Assembly: GCF_047495875.1 (NCBI RefSeq)
Contig: NC_092458.1
Coordinates: forward strand, 111,711,727 to 111,775,726
Direction of reading: 5' to 3'
Source of the DNA: Pithys albifrons albifrons
Taxonomy: Eukaryota; Chordata; Aves; Passeriformes; Thamnophilidae
Length of the DNA: 64,000 nucleotides
Made by a program: the position numbers and the translations under genes
Shown here: positions 24,413-35,069 of the stretch, one piece after another
Position numbering within the stretch: the stretch's first letter is position 1
Layout of the letters: every line of letters begins with the position of its first letter
The notes under the pieces: generated by a model
Seen by the model: the letters and a program-made list of their open reading frames with translations, nothing else
Told to the model about the DNA's origin: nothing
Databases searched by the model: none

Positions 24413-25961
24413 ACAAATGACAATAACTAAAAGCTGTATAAGTACAGCTTTTCCAATTCTGAGACACAGAAAATAATGTCTGTTCTGCTATGTTAATGAC
24501 CTTGGCCAGGGACAGGAGGCATTGCAGTCTTTAATTAACATCCCCAGAACACTTGTTACAACAGCAGATAATCAAAAATACAGAGAAAGCTCCCATTTGT
24601 ATCTTCCTCCATATGAAGGAACATTTAGAGTATTAAAAAGAAGGAATAGAACAAAAGATAGTTATTTTTTTTCTCCTATGGCTATAATTTTAATAGTGAG
24701 TGTTGAGTGATTTAAACACACTAAATCGCTGTTTCTTAAGAGATAATGATGATAACTTTGGAGAGTGTGTACATAATTAACTATGCAAGAGGAGAGAGTG
24801 GGAGAAAAAACCACCTTATTTTAGGCAAAGCTGTGCACTGATGGAGAAAGACATACTGTTATTGGGAGAACAACCATTGGTCTATTCTTAACATTTTATA
24901 GTGCTTTACAGGCTCAAATCATTAAAGACTGAACAATCTGTATTTATAAAAGTAGTTTTAATTCCCCATTGGCCTTCTGGATAGTATTAACACATGTTAT
25001 TTTTGACGATCTTGTGTTTTGTTTTAGTGTCTGATTTTTTTTTCCCTGCAATATAACAATGTTGTCAATTGGTAACTGTAATTATCCTGATCCATTTTAC
25101 CAGAAGAAATATTTTTTTTCATGATCTTGTCTCTGATTAGTCATCTGTAGGAACATGTTAACTGGTTCTTGCAGGTGGAAAGTGAAGTCATTCTTCTCTT
25201 TCTGTCTTCTGGGTTCTACCAACAAACTTCTCTCACCATTTCACATTTCAGTAGTAACTTGTGATGGATTTAGGGCTGCTTGGTAAGAGCAATGCAGTAG
25301 ATTTGAAGCAAGATTTGGAGCTATTCAGAAGTAATGCATTAGTTCAGTCAGGAGACTGGTACCTTTTCTGCTTGATAAGGAAGTGTAACATCAGCTTCTC
25401 CTCATAGGAGACACTGTAATGGTCCATGGCTCTGAAAATCTTTTCTATATAGAACTGGCACGTCCATTTTCAGTCAAGTGATTTCTTTTCTTGTCATCAG
25501 CACTAAGAGGCTTTCTCAGTGGAGCATATAAATCAGTCTGCTTTTTGACTACATGTCCTGTCTCTTACTATTTTGTTATTTATAAAATTATGAGCATTCA
25601 CTAGTGGTTTTAAGTGTGTGTTTGAGTAATTCTGTATGTTTGCGTTATGTGCCAATTTTAATCCCAGAGTGGCAAAATGCTGCTGTGCCCTCCATTTCTC
25701 TTCATGACAGGCTTATCAATATGTGCCCATAGTCATGCTAAGTTAACTATGGTAATTCTTTGTTTCTTTTCCATTCTTTTCTTAATCTTGGCTATTGTTA
25801 TCTCTTTCTCTATTTGCTGGAACAAAGATTTTCTTTACCTTTTTTTTTCCTGTCCTCTTCTGACTTCTCCTAAAAATTGTATATGGAAATTCTTCTTCTC
25901 TCCTTTAACATTGCCTTGCTATCTCTTTCACACTCATATCCAGAAATGTGCCCTCTATATC
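24413..25961. other. Unique sequence, no supportable gene
   Basis: About 1.5 kb of AT-rich unique DNA. The longest open frame (104 residues, plus, 25677-25991) is rich in hydrophobic and phenylalanine codons because the region is T-rich. It runs into the LTR and has no domain. I see nothing else. Confidence 0.6.
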
Positions 25962-26225
25962 TGTCCTAGTTCAGCAGGAGGGACCAGCTAACACTGTGTG
26001 GGGGTGATCCAAGCTGTGTATTCTACCCCCTCTATTCATTCCCCAAGGACAATGGGCCATTAGCAGCAGCTGCCCAGGGAGCCATTATCACCTTCACACC
26101 CAGCCTGAGGGGGGCGGAGCTGCTAATGGGCCATCAACAGTTCAGCAAAACCCCCTGGCTCCCAGAGTCAATCACCCATTGTGTGAGTCCCCACCCAGGG
26201 GGAGGGACTGGGTGCTCCCTGAGGG

Positions 26226-26232
26226 TACATAA
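26226..26232 (+). promoter_or_regulatory. TATA-like element of the LTR
   Basis: 'tacataa' lies about 265 bases into the LTR and just after a GC-rich box, the usual place for the U3 promoter. Activity is not shown. Confidence 0.45.
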
Positions 26233-26514
26233 GGGGTGGGTAAGAAGACCTTGGGAACTTCTTGTCGGATCCAGAGCAGCAGCAGGACCTCGACAGGAGG
26301 AGATCCCCGCTCTCGCCCAGACCACAGCCCTCGCCTGCACCAACAGGTTTTTCATTTCCTTTTGCTCTGGACTTGGGGGAGCCACAGGGGTCTCAGCACA
26401 AGGGCAAACAAATCCCCTTGGGTTTGTGCCCCAGGACACTGGGTTATACTGCTGGGTTTTTGTGAGTTGAAAGCAATTTCCCTTTTGTGTCAGTGTTGTT
26501 ATTGTAATATTATT

Positions 26515-26520
26515 ATTAAA
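26515..26520 (+). promoter_or_regulatory. ATTAAA-type polyadenylation signal of the LTR
   Basis: ATTAAA is followed by a T-rich and CT-rich downstream region about 75 bases before the LTR end. It is a plausible retroviral polyadenylation signal, inferred from position only. Confidence 0.45.
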
Positions 26521-28569
26521 TTTTAGCTCTGACTTATTATCTCTCTCGTGGTGAGTTCATTTCCCCTGCTGGTTTGCCTTTAAACCAGCACAATGTCTAA
26601 GTTCAGAACCAGCAGTGAATCATGCCAGTACCTCCTCCAATATATCTTTGTTTTGTTTGAAAATCAGTAGCATCTCCAAACTAGACAAATTTTATTTTGT
26701 GAAGTCCATTAATGAAAAGTTCACAGAGGAACAGAAAATTTTTGATTGTGTAAGCTATTGTTCTCCAGGATATCATGTTTCTGTGTGGAATCGTGGCCTT
26801 AAGGTCAATGAACTCTTTTAAACCTTGTCAGGTGGTCAAGGAATCTAAGGTAAATGTCTATGTAAAGTTTTTTTCTTCACCTAGTTTTCAACTGAATTAT
26901 TGGTGCTGTACAGCAGGTAGCATCAGTCCTGAGTCTTTACATCTCTTTCTTTAAGAAGTGCATTTGTGTGTAACTATGGGTTAATTTTTAATTTCTATGA
27001 AAGGATGTTTTTTACAGAACTTCAATGCCTTGTGTATTTCCGAAAGGTGACAAATTTTATTAAAATCCCTTGAAAAATACAGAGTAAACTTCATGATGCA
27101 AACCAGTCCCTTCCTATGAAATAGTTTCATTTTAGAATAAAAATAGCCTTGTGTTTTTGATGCTGGGGAAAAAATATCCAGGAGAAGGTGTTCTCACCAG
27201 TAGGGAGTGGATGGTGAGGCTTTAAAGTTATTTTCTTATGTTGCAATCTGGAGCCAACTATCATGCTCCAAACCATGACTATATACCCACTTTTTTGCTT
27301 GGGAATGTGCTCCTTCAGTTTTCAAATGTTGCCCCTGTTTCCAGTGCTGAGATTGCATAGGCTACAATGATGTTTCAAATAATTTTTTTTTTATGTGGCT
27401 AACTTGAGACAAAAAGGATTCTTTGGTAAGTATCTCATTAAAAGCACCAGAGTTGTTGAAAACTGCACCTGTGCTGAAAACCCAGGACTTTGGATATGGA
27501 AGTTTAATGTAGTCAGTGTTTTGCAAGTTTGAAAATTGATGGGTTTTGTAAGCTACAGAAAGAGCTTTTCAAAGTTGTTGAGTACTGAACAAGCTCATAT
27601 CCCTCAGCTGCTGAGAGCTCTTTGCCATTCATTTGAAGCAGTGCTCATTCAATACAGAGGGCTTTTGAAAGTACCAGCCATTCCAAATTTGCCACCAATT
27701 TCACGGCTTCAGAATATCTTATTTTCCCATTTGTTTTCTAGTATATTATGGTGTGTATTTATCTTCTTCTTCTTTGACTCACTTAATAAAGACATTCAGA
27801 GTTAACACCTTATCTGATGATGACTGAAGTCAATTTATCCACATCTGAGTCCTTCATGGACTTCACAATCTGTTTTTCATTTGCTGTTTTAGGATTTTTT
27901 AAGGGTTTTGAGTTTTGGTGTGGTTTGTTTGTTTGTTTTTTTGTGTGTGAAGAATATTCAATATTAATTTGTTGTTATTACTGTGTTTTATGTTTGTCTC
28001 TGACTTGCTGGTTTTTTATTGAAGAGCTGACTCTAAAGACATAAACTTTTTGAAGATTTGTGCAAAAAATCTGTGTCTCAGAATTTAAAAGTAGACAAAT
28101 TATTTCCATAGACTATTATATATTTCTTGCATGTACAAAGGTACAAAAGTTTTTGTGGCAGATCGAAGATAACAAGACTTCATATAAGTGTCTGCATGTA
28201 ATATAGCAGCAAATTACTTTGATTTATTGCAGTCTAATTGTATAGAAAGCCAATGAATCAATATGTCATATGCTCAAGGTAAAATAACTTAACTAGAATA
28301 ATTATGTAGCTAAGTAGAATTTGAACTTGATTGCTAGCCTATGGTAACCTCTCATAGGGAAAAAAAAATGTTATTTATCCTTTTTTTTGCAATAATGAAA
28401 GTTAAGATGCTGTCTTCCCACTTCAGGGAGGGAAAGCAGAAAAAGAAAAGATGAAAGCAAGATGGAGATTGGAAGTGAATAAATCTATTTTTAGCCAGTG
28501 CTGTTTCCCTTCTGTTACATGGAGAGACATCAAAACCAAAACAAACCACAAAGAACCAACTCTTTACTC

Positions 28570-28635
28570 AAAAAAAAACCAAACAAAAAAAACAAAACAA
28601 AAACGCAAAAAACCAAACCAACTCAAAACAAACAC
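28570..28635. repeat. A-rich (CAAAA-type) tract
   Basis: A runs separated by CC, C and GC, reading as degenerate AAAAC/CAAA units. It is low-complexity sequence, and the lysine- and asparagine-rich open frames across it are artefacts. Confidence 0.85.
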
Positions 28636-30308
28636 ATGAAAATCCCCAGCAACATTAAAAAATGTTTGTTTGTATGTTTTTTTCACAGTATTCTAGTGGA
28701 AGCCCGAGATTGAACCAAATCCCAACCTCATCCCTCCTGAAATCTCAGCTCTAATCCAAATGTATAACTCGTGTCATTGTAATGTAAGGCTATACTTTAT
28801 AGTTACTGACAGCTGCATTAACTAATGCTGAACAATCAAGTGTGTGGGGGTGTTAAAATGTATAGTTAAAAGCTTAAAATTTTACTTAAAACTACAGGTC
28901 ACTGTTGTATTTTGCATCAGAGCTAAAAACAGGAATATGTTTTACACCAGTGACAGACTTTTCCAAGGTGTATTGTCAAGTTTCACTAGCAATTAAGCTT
29001 GGTCTTGATTGGTAAGTCTGTATTTTAAGTACTGACAGTTAAAGGAAGTGAATCTCAGGAAAAGCATCAGGGCTAAAATAGGAGACTGATGGTCAGGAAG
29101 GAGTTCATAAGGTCCTTTACTCTACTGTGACATTAACTTCTTTGTGACTTCTGTGACTACACCTCCGAAGCTAATTTCTGATTTGTGGTGTGCTGCTGTG
29201 TTGAGGGAAAACAGGTTGCAATTATTCACAGCTACTTCACAGAATACTCATTTAGCAGTTTTTGAAAGGTGTAGGGCCCCTGTTGATGTGTCACACACAT
29301 CCTATAGCATCAATTTTCAGGCTGGTATTGTGACTTATGCAGTCCCTCAGCAGGCCTTGATGCTGCTGTCAGGGGAGAAGGGGCTGGCTGGGATGCAGTC
29401 TGAGATGTAACGTCCTTGACTGCACGTCTTATGTTGCAAAGCAATGTGTTTCACCCTCTGTTTCTGGTAGGAGGATATTTTCTCTTGAGGCAGCGGAACA
29501 GGGAGGCTCATGGATTATTTCATGCCACCACCCACAGATGTAACAGTCCAGCATCTTCCTTAATATCAGTGAAATGAATATAAGAGGTGCCTTTTGCCAA
29601 TAGATTCCCACTGAGCCAGTAGAGTAGGAAGGAAGCAATTAACAGGCATGTACTGCCAGTAATAGCTGCTCTAGGCAGCATATTAAGCAGTACATTAATT
29701 GATGTATTAATTGATTTATAAACACCAGCTTCCTGTTTATCTTGATTATTGCTATTGTACTGGGATGAGGAGGAGGGTGGGGGTCTGAATAAGCCTTAGT
29801 GACATTGTAATTAAACATTTCTTTTGTTATACACTCTGTGACATTCACTAAAACAGTGTAGGAATGATGCACTTTTTCTCTGCTTGATTAAGGGGTTGGA
29901 TTAATTTCAGCAAAATTTACAATACTCAGAGTTGGATAAGGGTTTTCTGAAGTACAACTTATCTAAAAAGGAAGGTGATTTAGTGAAATGAACAATGAAA
30001 ATATGCAGGGGTCTGCAAGACAGAGAAGGGCTAAGAACCAGATGTTTGACTGTAATAAAGTGTGCAAGGAAAGCCATTCTGCTCACTGACACACCTGGAC
30101 CTTAGAAGACATCTGCCTGATAAGAGCTTCCCAGATTCCTTTTCGAAGATGAACATCAAGCTTCAGCTAGTCACAGGGAACTAAATTATGGCTTTGTGTT
30201 ACTCAGTCAAGCGGATAAACTCTGCATTTTCTTACAGGACAGGCACTGCTTCCTCATACTCTGGGTATTTTCACTGGCAGTGGGTAAAGAGAAAACCAAG
30301 AGAAACAG

Positions 30309-30338
30309 GCTGAGCATCACTGATCAGTGATGCTGAGC
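30309..30338. repeat. Palindrome, 30 bases with one mismatched pair
   Basis: The inner 22 bases (30313-30334, agcatcactga/tcagtgatgct) are perfectly self-complementary with no spacer, centred on TGATCA. After one G/G mismatch, three more pairs match outward to 30309 and 30338. No known element is recognised. It could form an RNA hairpin or a cruciform. Confidence 0.9.
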
Positions 30339-30481
30339 TCAGGGAGAGCTGCAAGAGTGTGTTGCACCCTTCAAGGCCTTCAGGTAGGAGCATGTGTGAC
30401 AACACAGCTATATGTTTCTTCTCAACACTTGTACTTAAAACTTTAGACTAAATCCTGCTCTTCTTCTGCAGGACCATTTGT

Positions 30482-31074
30482 TCATCTTTCCTCTACAGCC
30501 TCTTCCTCACTATCTATCTCTGCAGGCTGCTTCTCTCTTCCCAGTGGATCAGCAGGAGCTGTGAGCCGTTCCACATCTTGTACCAAGCTCAGAACAATAT
30601 TTAATCCCTTGACATCCCCCCTAAAGTTGTTAATGGACTCTGTTCCTTCTCCTTTTGCCCTCTCATCATGGTAAGGGCAGAGAAGCATCTCTGGGGTCTG
30701 TCAACATTTTGCTCAGACAGTTGATTGGGCATTGCCTCTGTGTCAGCAGCAGCAGGCATTAGCACTGGATCATGAGTGTAGGGAGCATTCTTATTGTGTT
30801 CTAGCTTTGAAGTGATGCAGTGTTGTAGTTTAAAATACAGATGCTGCCCAGTGAGTAGATGGGATGTTATGGAATCATTGCTAAGTGGGTGCTTTGGGAA
30901 ATCAGAAAAAAAATTATATATGTACCTCACCCACCTCCACATACTATTTGAAACTTCCCATTGATTGTTTTTAAGGTGAAAGGGTTTGTCATTGCCTGAA
31001 ATACCATGATGAAAAGAAGAGATACTGCAGCAGAAACACAAAATAATACTCATGTAACAAAGCCCTTGTTCCAA
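30482..31074 (-). other. Two overlapping minus-strand open frames, unknown
   Basis: A 157-codon frame (31074 down to 30601) overlaps a second, 68-codon frame (30688 down to 30482) in another register. The second ends in an acidic stretch (EIDSEEEAVEER) and has a mixed, protein-like composition. The first has a hydrophobic cysteine-rich start (CYMSIILCFCCS). I recognise no family. They could be a frameshifted pseudogene, an exon plus intron, or chance open frames. At 157 codons, chance cannot be excluded in 64 kb of DNA. There is no evidence of expression. Confidence 0.15.
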
Positions 31075-33778
31075 GATTTTTCTTTGCTTATCTTTTCCCT
31101 TAGATATCTTACACTAATTATCAGCAATTCAAGATATGTGTGAACTTCACAGAAATGAAGTTCTAGTGATCATGCTCTGTATTTTTATGAGCCAGGTGTG
31201 TTGCCTGTACCAGTGAGGTTTCATTCTCACAGACACTGACATATTCTTCCCCCAAGTACAAATGCTTGAGGGCAGCTTAGTGGTCAGGGTATGAAACTGG
31301 TGCATATGAACTTAGTCTTTTCAAGTTTCTAGAATGTATTAATATTTGGACAGTAGGATTTGGGTAGGAAGCTTGCTAAGTCCAATTGTACCTTGGGAAA
31401 CACTGCAGATATTCATAATCAAGGTACAAAAATGTTAAAAATTATGTATTAGACTTGTTGAGGAGAATGAAAAGCAAGAAGGAGTAAAAGTCCCATTTGT
31501 TTCAATGGAATGTGGGTTGCTGAAATCTCTCAGAAATTTTTGAAAAATCCCTTTCTACCTTGGCTAGAAATGTTGGAAAGTGAAACATCTGATATGTTTC
31601 TATGCAAAATAACTGTCTAGTGTCTTTGCCTGTTTATTGCAACTGACAATGTGTAGTAGTCTTTTGTTGCTTGGGTCATTGGCACTGTCTGAATAATTTG
31701 GGGGAAGAAACAACAATTTCACTAACATTTATCTTTTATTTACTTTTATAGAATCTGTCCCCAAAGGACTGCATGTAAGAGTCTGTTTCTTCTTTAACAA
31801 TGCCATTAGGAGCCTGCTGGTGGAAGGGATGATCTGGATACAGAGGGAATGAGGTTGGAAAGCAAGGTTCACAGGCTAATGTCATAGTTCAGCTTGAAAT
31901 GGAAGCACAGGGACGATTTTGTGCTCTGTTTGCTGTTTTACTCACCTTCAGACCTGGGCTATTTTCCCTACATGATTTACATTTCTGTTTTCACATTAGT
32001 GGAAAAGAAATAGCTCAAGAGCAATACAATCATCTGGGCTCTCAGTAAGTGCACCACGACCCCCTTATATTACAAATGAATAAAACACAGAACAAAATTC
32101 ATTTTGCCTTATGTGAGGGCATCATGTCTCTAGATAGTTTATCTTTTATCAGTGAGACAACTCTTCTGGCTAGTCCTTTTTTCACAAGAGTCCTTCCCTT
32201 TAATAAATGTCAGTTCTGTTCTGCAGCACTCACGAAGTTTGTGGATGAAAACAAGTTTAATCTGTGTAAATGCAATATTAAGTTTAATCCTATCATATTG
32301 CACCATTTAATTGTTTTTGTTTTAAATGTTCCAGAGGTACTGAATTTGGGGCTTTCAATACAAGTAGAATGGCTTATGTTGTATTACTAATAATCATCTG
32401 TTAATGCATTGTTTGATTGGCAGTTACACTTTAAAGGGGCAGCTTTCCTGACTGTGGACACACATGCAAAATCTGACCAGAAGCCAGGGACAGGCTTATA
32501 TTATACATAATAAACTGTTATTACATGGATATCCTGGGTATATAAATGTTTCTGAGCATTGTTCATCTATATCTCTTACATGGAATGATTACTATATAGA
32601 AAATATAAGATCATATTACTGTTAACTTAGGACTAACATGCCTAAACAGGTGCCTTTTACTATGTTGGTTGGTTATGTATTGCTGTTACTCTGCACTTGC
32701 TATATGGGGAGCCAGGCCTGTTCAATCTAGAGGACTGTTTGAATAATTCAAGGTCTTTTGAATCCGATGCTATAGTAATCACAGAACCAGTTTTAACCTG
32801 CTCAGCAAATGATCACATATGATGCAAAATGTTCGGTCTGAGAAACAGGCAGCAGTGGATTGTGACTTTTAGTGGAGTGAGAAGGAGCAGATTAAAGATT
32901 GTCAGGGACTTAGAGATGATACAAATGGGGTGTCTCAGCTAGTTCTGTAGTAGCATAATATATTCTTCTGAGCTGCTGGGAATTAGCATCAATGACATTC
33001 ATTGGCATCCAGCCTGCAAGCCCATTGAAGCCATAGAATGGCTACTATGATTCTGGGGGCCAAAGGTGGGGAAAGGTTTTGTTTTCAGGGTCCAGCTTCC
33101 ACCAGGAGCTCTGTACTGGCATTCTGGTCATTCTGGCCATCTTTCTTATTTTGTCATGGAACAGTTGCTCACATGAACTGTCCCATACTTTTAATAAACA
33201 GCAGCACTCTTGGTATTTCAGGGAAATAAAATATAATGGTGATTTTTCAACCCACCAGACATATTAATATGTTTTTTGATTACTAATTTGGTTTGAAGTT
33301 AATACCAGCAATCTCCTCTTGTGACAGCAGTTAGAGGCAAAGTCTCTAACTGTAATTACTATTGAAATTGTAAATGAGTTTCTCGAGACTAAATGGGCAT
33401 TAGAACAGGTACTCTCTGAGCGGTAAACAGGAAAGACTGAAGAAGTTGATTGATGCCTTATCTGGTTCTGTCTCATTTTGCTTTCTATAAATCATCACCA
33501 TTGTTATGTTCAGATTTTCACAGTCATGGAAAGATTTGAAAGCAGAAACATTCTTGAGGGCTCATTGGTATGATGAAAAGTGCAGAAGCATGTGCCGGTG
33601 AGTTGAGTTTTTATTCTCTTGGATAGTGATGGAATATTGGAGAATGTAAAAATGTCAGTTTAGGACATATAGCTCCAAATACCTGTTTTTCTGTAAGGCT
33701 GTATAAAGGAATATAATAAAATTACTGCTAATACAATGAATTATGGTTTAGATTAATGTTCACAGACAGTGTCTGTTG

Positions 33779-33830
33779 GGGTTTTTTTTCTTTTTTTATT
33801 TGTTTGGGGGGTTTTTGTTCCCCTCCATAA
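33779..33830. repeat. T/G-rich low-complexity tract
   Basis: T runs interrupted by C, A and G blocks, including a six-G run, ending in CCCC. It resembles the tract at 5360-5407. Confidence 0.8.
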
Positions 33831-34946
33831 GCAAGGCATTTTGATTTCAGGTTTAATAATCTCTAATAGCCTCTTTTTTAAGGTCTGCTAAACTAACAGT
33901 ATGAGGTAACAACCATTGATCTTAACTTGATTTATGGTCTATAGATGACCAAGCAAAGACTTGAAAAACTACTTTGCACTAAAGAATAGCTATAAACCCC
34001 ACTTTCCCATCAGAATGAATTTTCTTAGCCTGAAGATTCAGGTACAAAAAATCTTGGTATCATGCTCACCAGATAATAAATTATCTGCAACCTTTCCCAG
34101 CCTGCAATCAATATGTTATTCGCTATTTATTTCCCAATTTTAATCAAATCCAAAGACAGAAAACTCAGAAAAGTCAACCCAGGACAAAACTGATGATAAC
34201 AATGACATTTATTGACATTTCTGAGGCACAATGAGATTTAAATGAAGTTAAAAAACCTTTCAGCAAATGACAAGGGGTCTAATGAAAACCCAGGGAACAC
34301 AATAAAATATGCACCGTCAGCTGCATGCAGGTCAAAGATGGAATTTACATAAAAGTAACATAACTTTGCTTCTGTGTCAGTGTATCTGGCTGCTAGACAG
34401 CTGCCTGGTTGTTGCAAACCTCAGCAATACCATCGTGCTGCCAAGGCCGCATAGCCTTACTTCTAATCATGTAAAAGAGAAGGAAAATGTAAGGGAGGGT
34501 TGAGAAGCAAAGAAAATCCAACAGCTAAAACTCTTGAGGTACTCTTTTAGTCATTTGTGGCATATATATTTATCTGGATTTCTATTTGCTAACAAACAGA
34601 TTCCTTTATTTACATTTCAGATTCTGGTGGATATGTGCATTTTAATGTCCTACACGTTCGATCCTTGTGAAGCCTAAGAATTTAATGTAATTTTAGAAGG
34701 TTTTAGAATCATATAGTCTCTGCTGAGTTGCTCTGATCTTAAGTCTGAGTATTAAAGTGCCTTTCTCACAAGCTGGTAGGCCTTGTCAAGACCGAGATGT
34801 TTTTCAGCAGACACCTGCAAGATAACAGAAGACAAACAGCAGGAGAAGGCCCAACCGCCCCCCCCATGACGAAGGGGGTAGATTGGCAGAACTTTTGGGT
34901 GGGCATTAAAGAGAAATGAGAATTCTGATTTGATGTTAAAAGCAGG

Positions 34947-34954
34947 TATATAAA
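34947..34954 (+). promoter_or_regulatory. TATA box of the second LTR
   Basis: TATATAAA is a perfect TATA-box match, placed upstream of an AATAAA in the same orientation. It is a candidate promoter only. Confidence 0.55.
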
Positions 34955-35014
34955 CCCTGTAAATTCCTGACCTGAAGGCCAAACCCCCTGGGTTTGAACG
35001 TGGAAGCTTCTTCT

Positions 35015-35020
35015 AATAAA
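35015..35020 (+). promoter_or_regulatory. AATAAA polyadenylation signal of the second LTR
   Basis: A canonical AATAAA lies 60 bases after the TATA box and about 50 bases before the presumed LTR end, with pyrimidine-rich sequence downstream. Confidence 0.55.
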
Positions 35021-35069
35021 ACCCTATATCTTCCGCCATTTACTTGTCTTCAGTCTGTCTCTTTCCACA

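Larger units (their letters stand above)
25962..26592 (+). mobile_element. Probable solo LTR of an endogenous retrovirus
   Basis: A GC-richer 631-base block with sharp edges. It starts TGTCCTAGTT and ends AAACCAGCACA, so it has TG...CA termini and an imperfect inverted terminal match (8 of 10). Inside, in plus orientation, are a GC-rich box at about 26190-26206, a TATA-like 'tacataa' at 26226-26232, and an ATTAAA-type polyadenylation signal near 26515-26520 followed by a T-rich/CT-rich stretch. That order fits U3-R-U5. No gag, pol or env homology flanks it, so it is probably a solo LTR left by recombination. No matching target-site duplication is visible (flanks tatatc and atgtct). The open frames inside it (up to 114 residues) have no known domain. 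The family name is not assigned. Confidence 0.75.
26593..34783. other. Unique sequence, no supportable gene
   Basis: About 8.2 kb without a supportable gene. It holds an A-rich tract at 28570-28635, a strong palindrome at 30309-30338, T/G-rich low complexity at 33779-33830, and two overlapping minus-strand open frames at 30482-31074 that I list separately with low confidence. No CR1, SINE or LTR was recognised in this stretch. Confidence 0.6.
34784..35069 (+). mobile_element. Probable short solo LTR (avian ERV type)
   Basis: A candidate LTR of about 286 bases with TG...CA ends (starting tgtcaagaccgag, ending ctctttccaca). In plus orientation it has a consensus TATA box (TATATAAA, 34947-34954), then AATAAA at 35015-35020, then 'cgccatttacttg' and a CT-rich end. 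The short distance between TATA and AATAAA (about 60 bases) resembles the compact LTRs of birds. A C-run and a 'catgacgaaggggg' block lie in the presumed U3. No primer-binding site, gag, pol or env follows, and no target-site duplication is evident, so both the boundaries and the solo state are inferred. Confidence 0.6.

Noticed and set aside
25677..25991. 104-codon hydrophobic frame, considered as a membrane protein
   Set aside because: The hydrophobicity comes from T-rich sequence, and the frame runs across the LTR boundary without any homology.
34706..34735. 'tagaatcatatagtctctgctgagttg', considered as a CR1 tip beside the second LTR
   Set aside because: The match is short and broken, and the next block (ggaagggacc) is absent.
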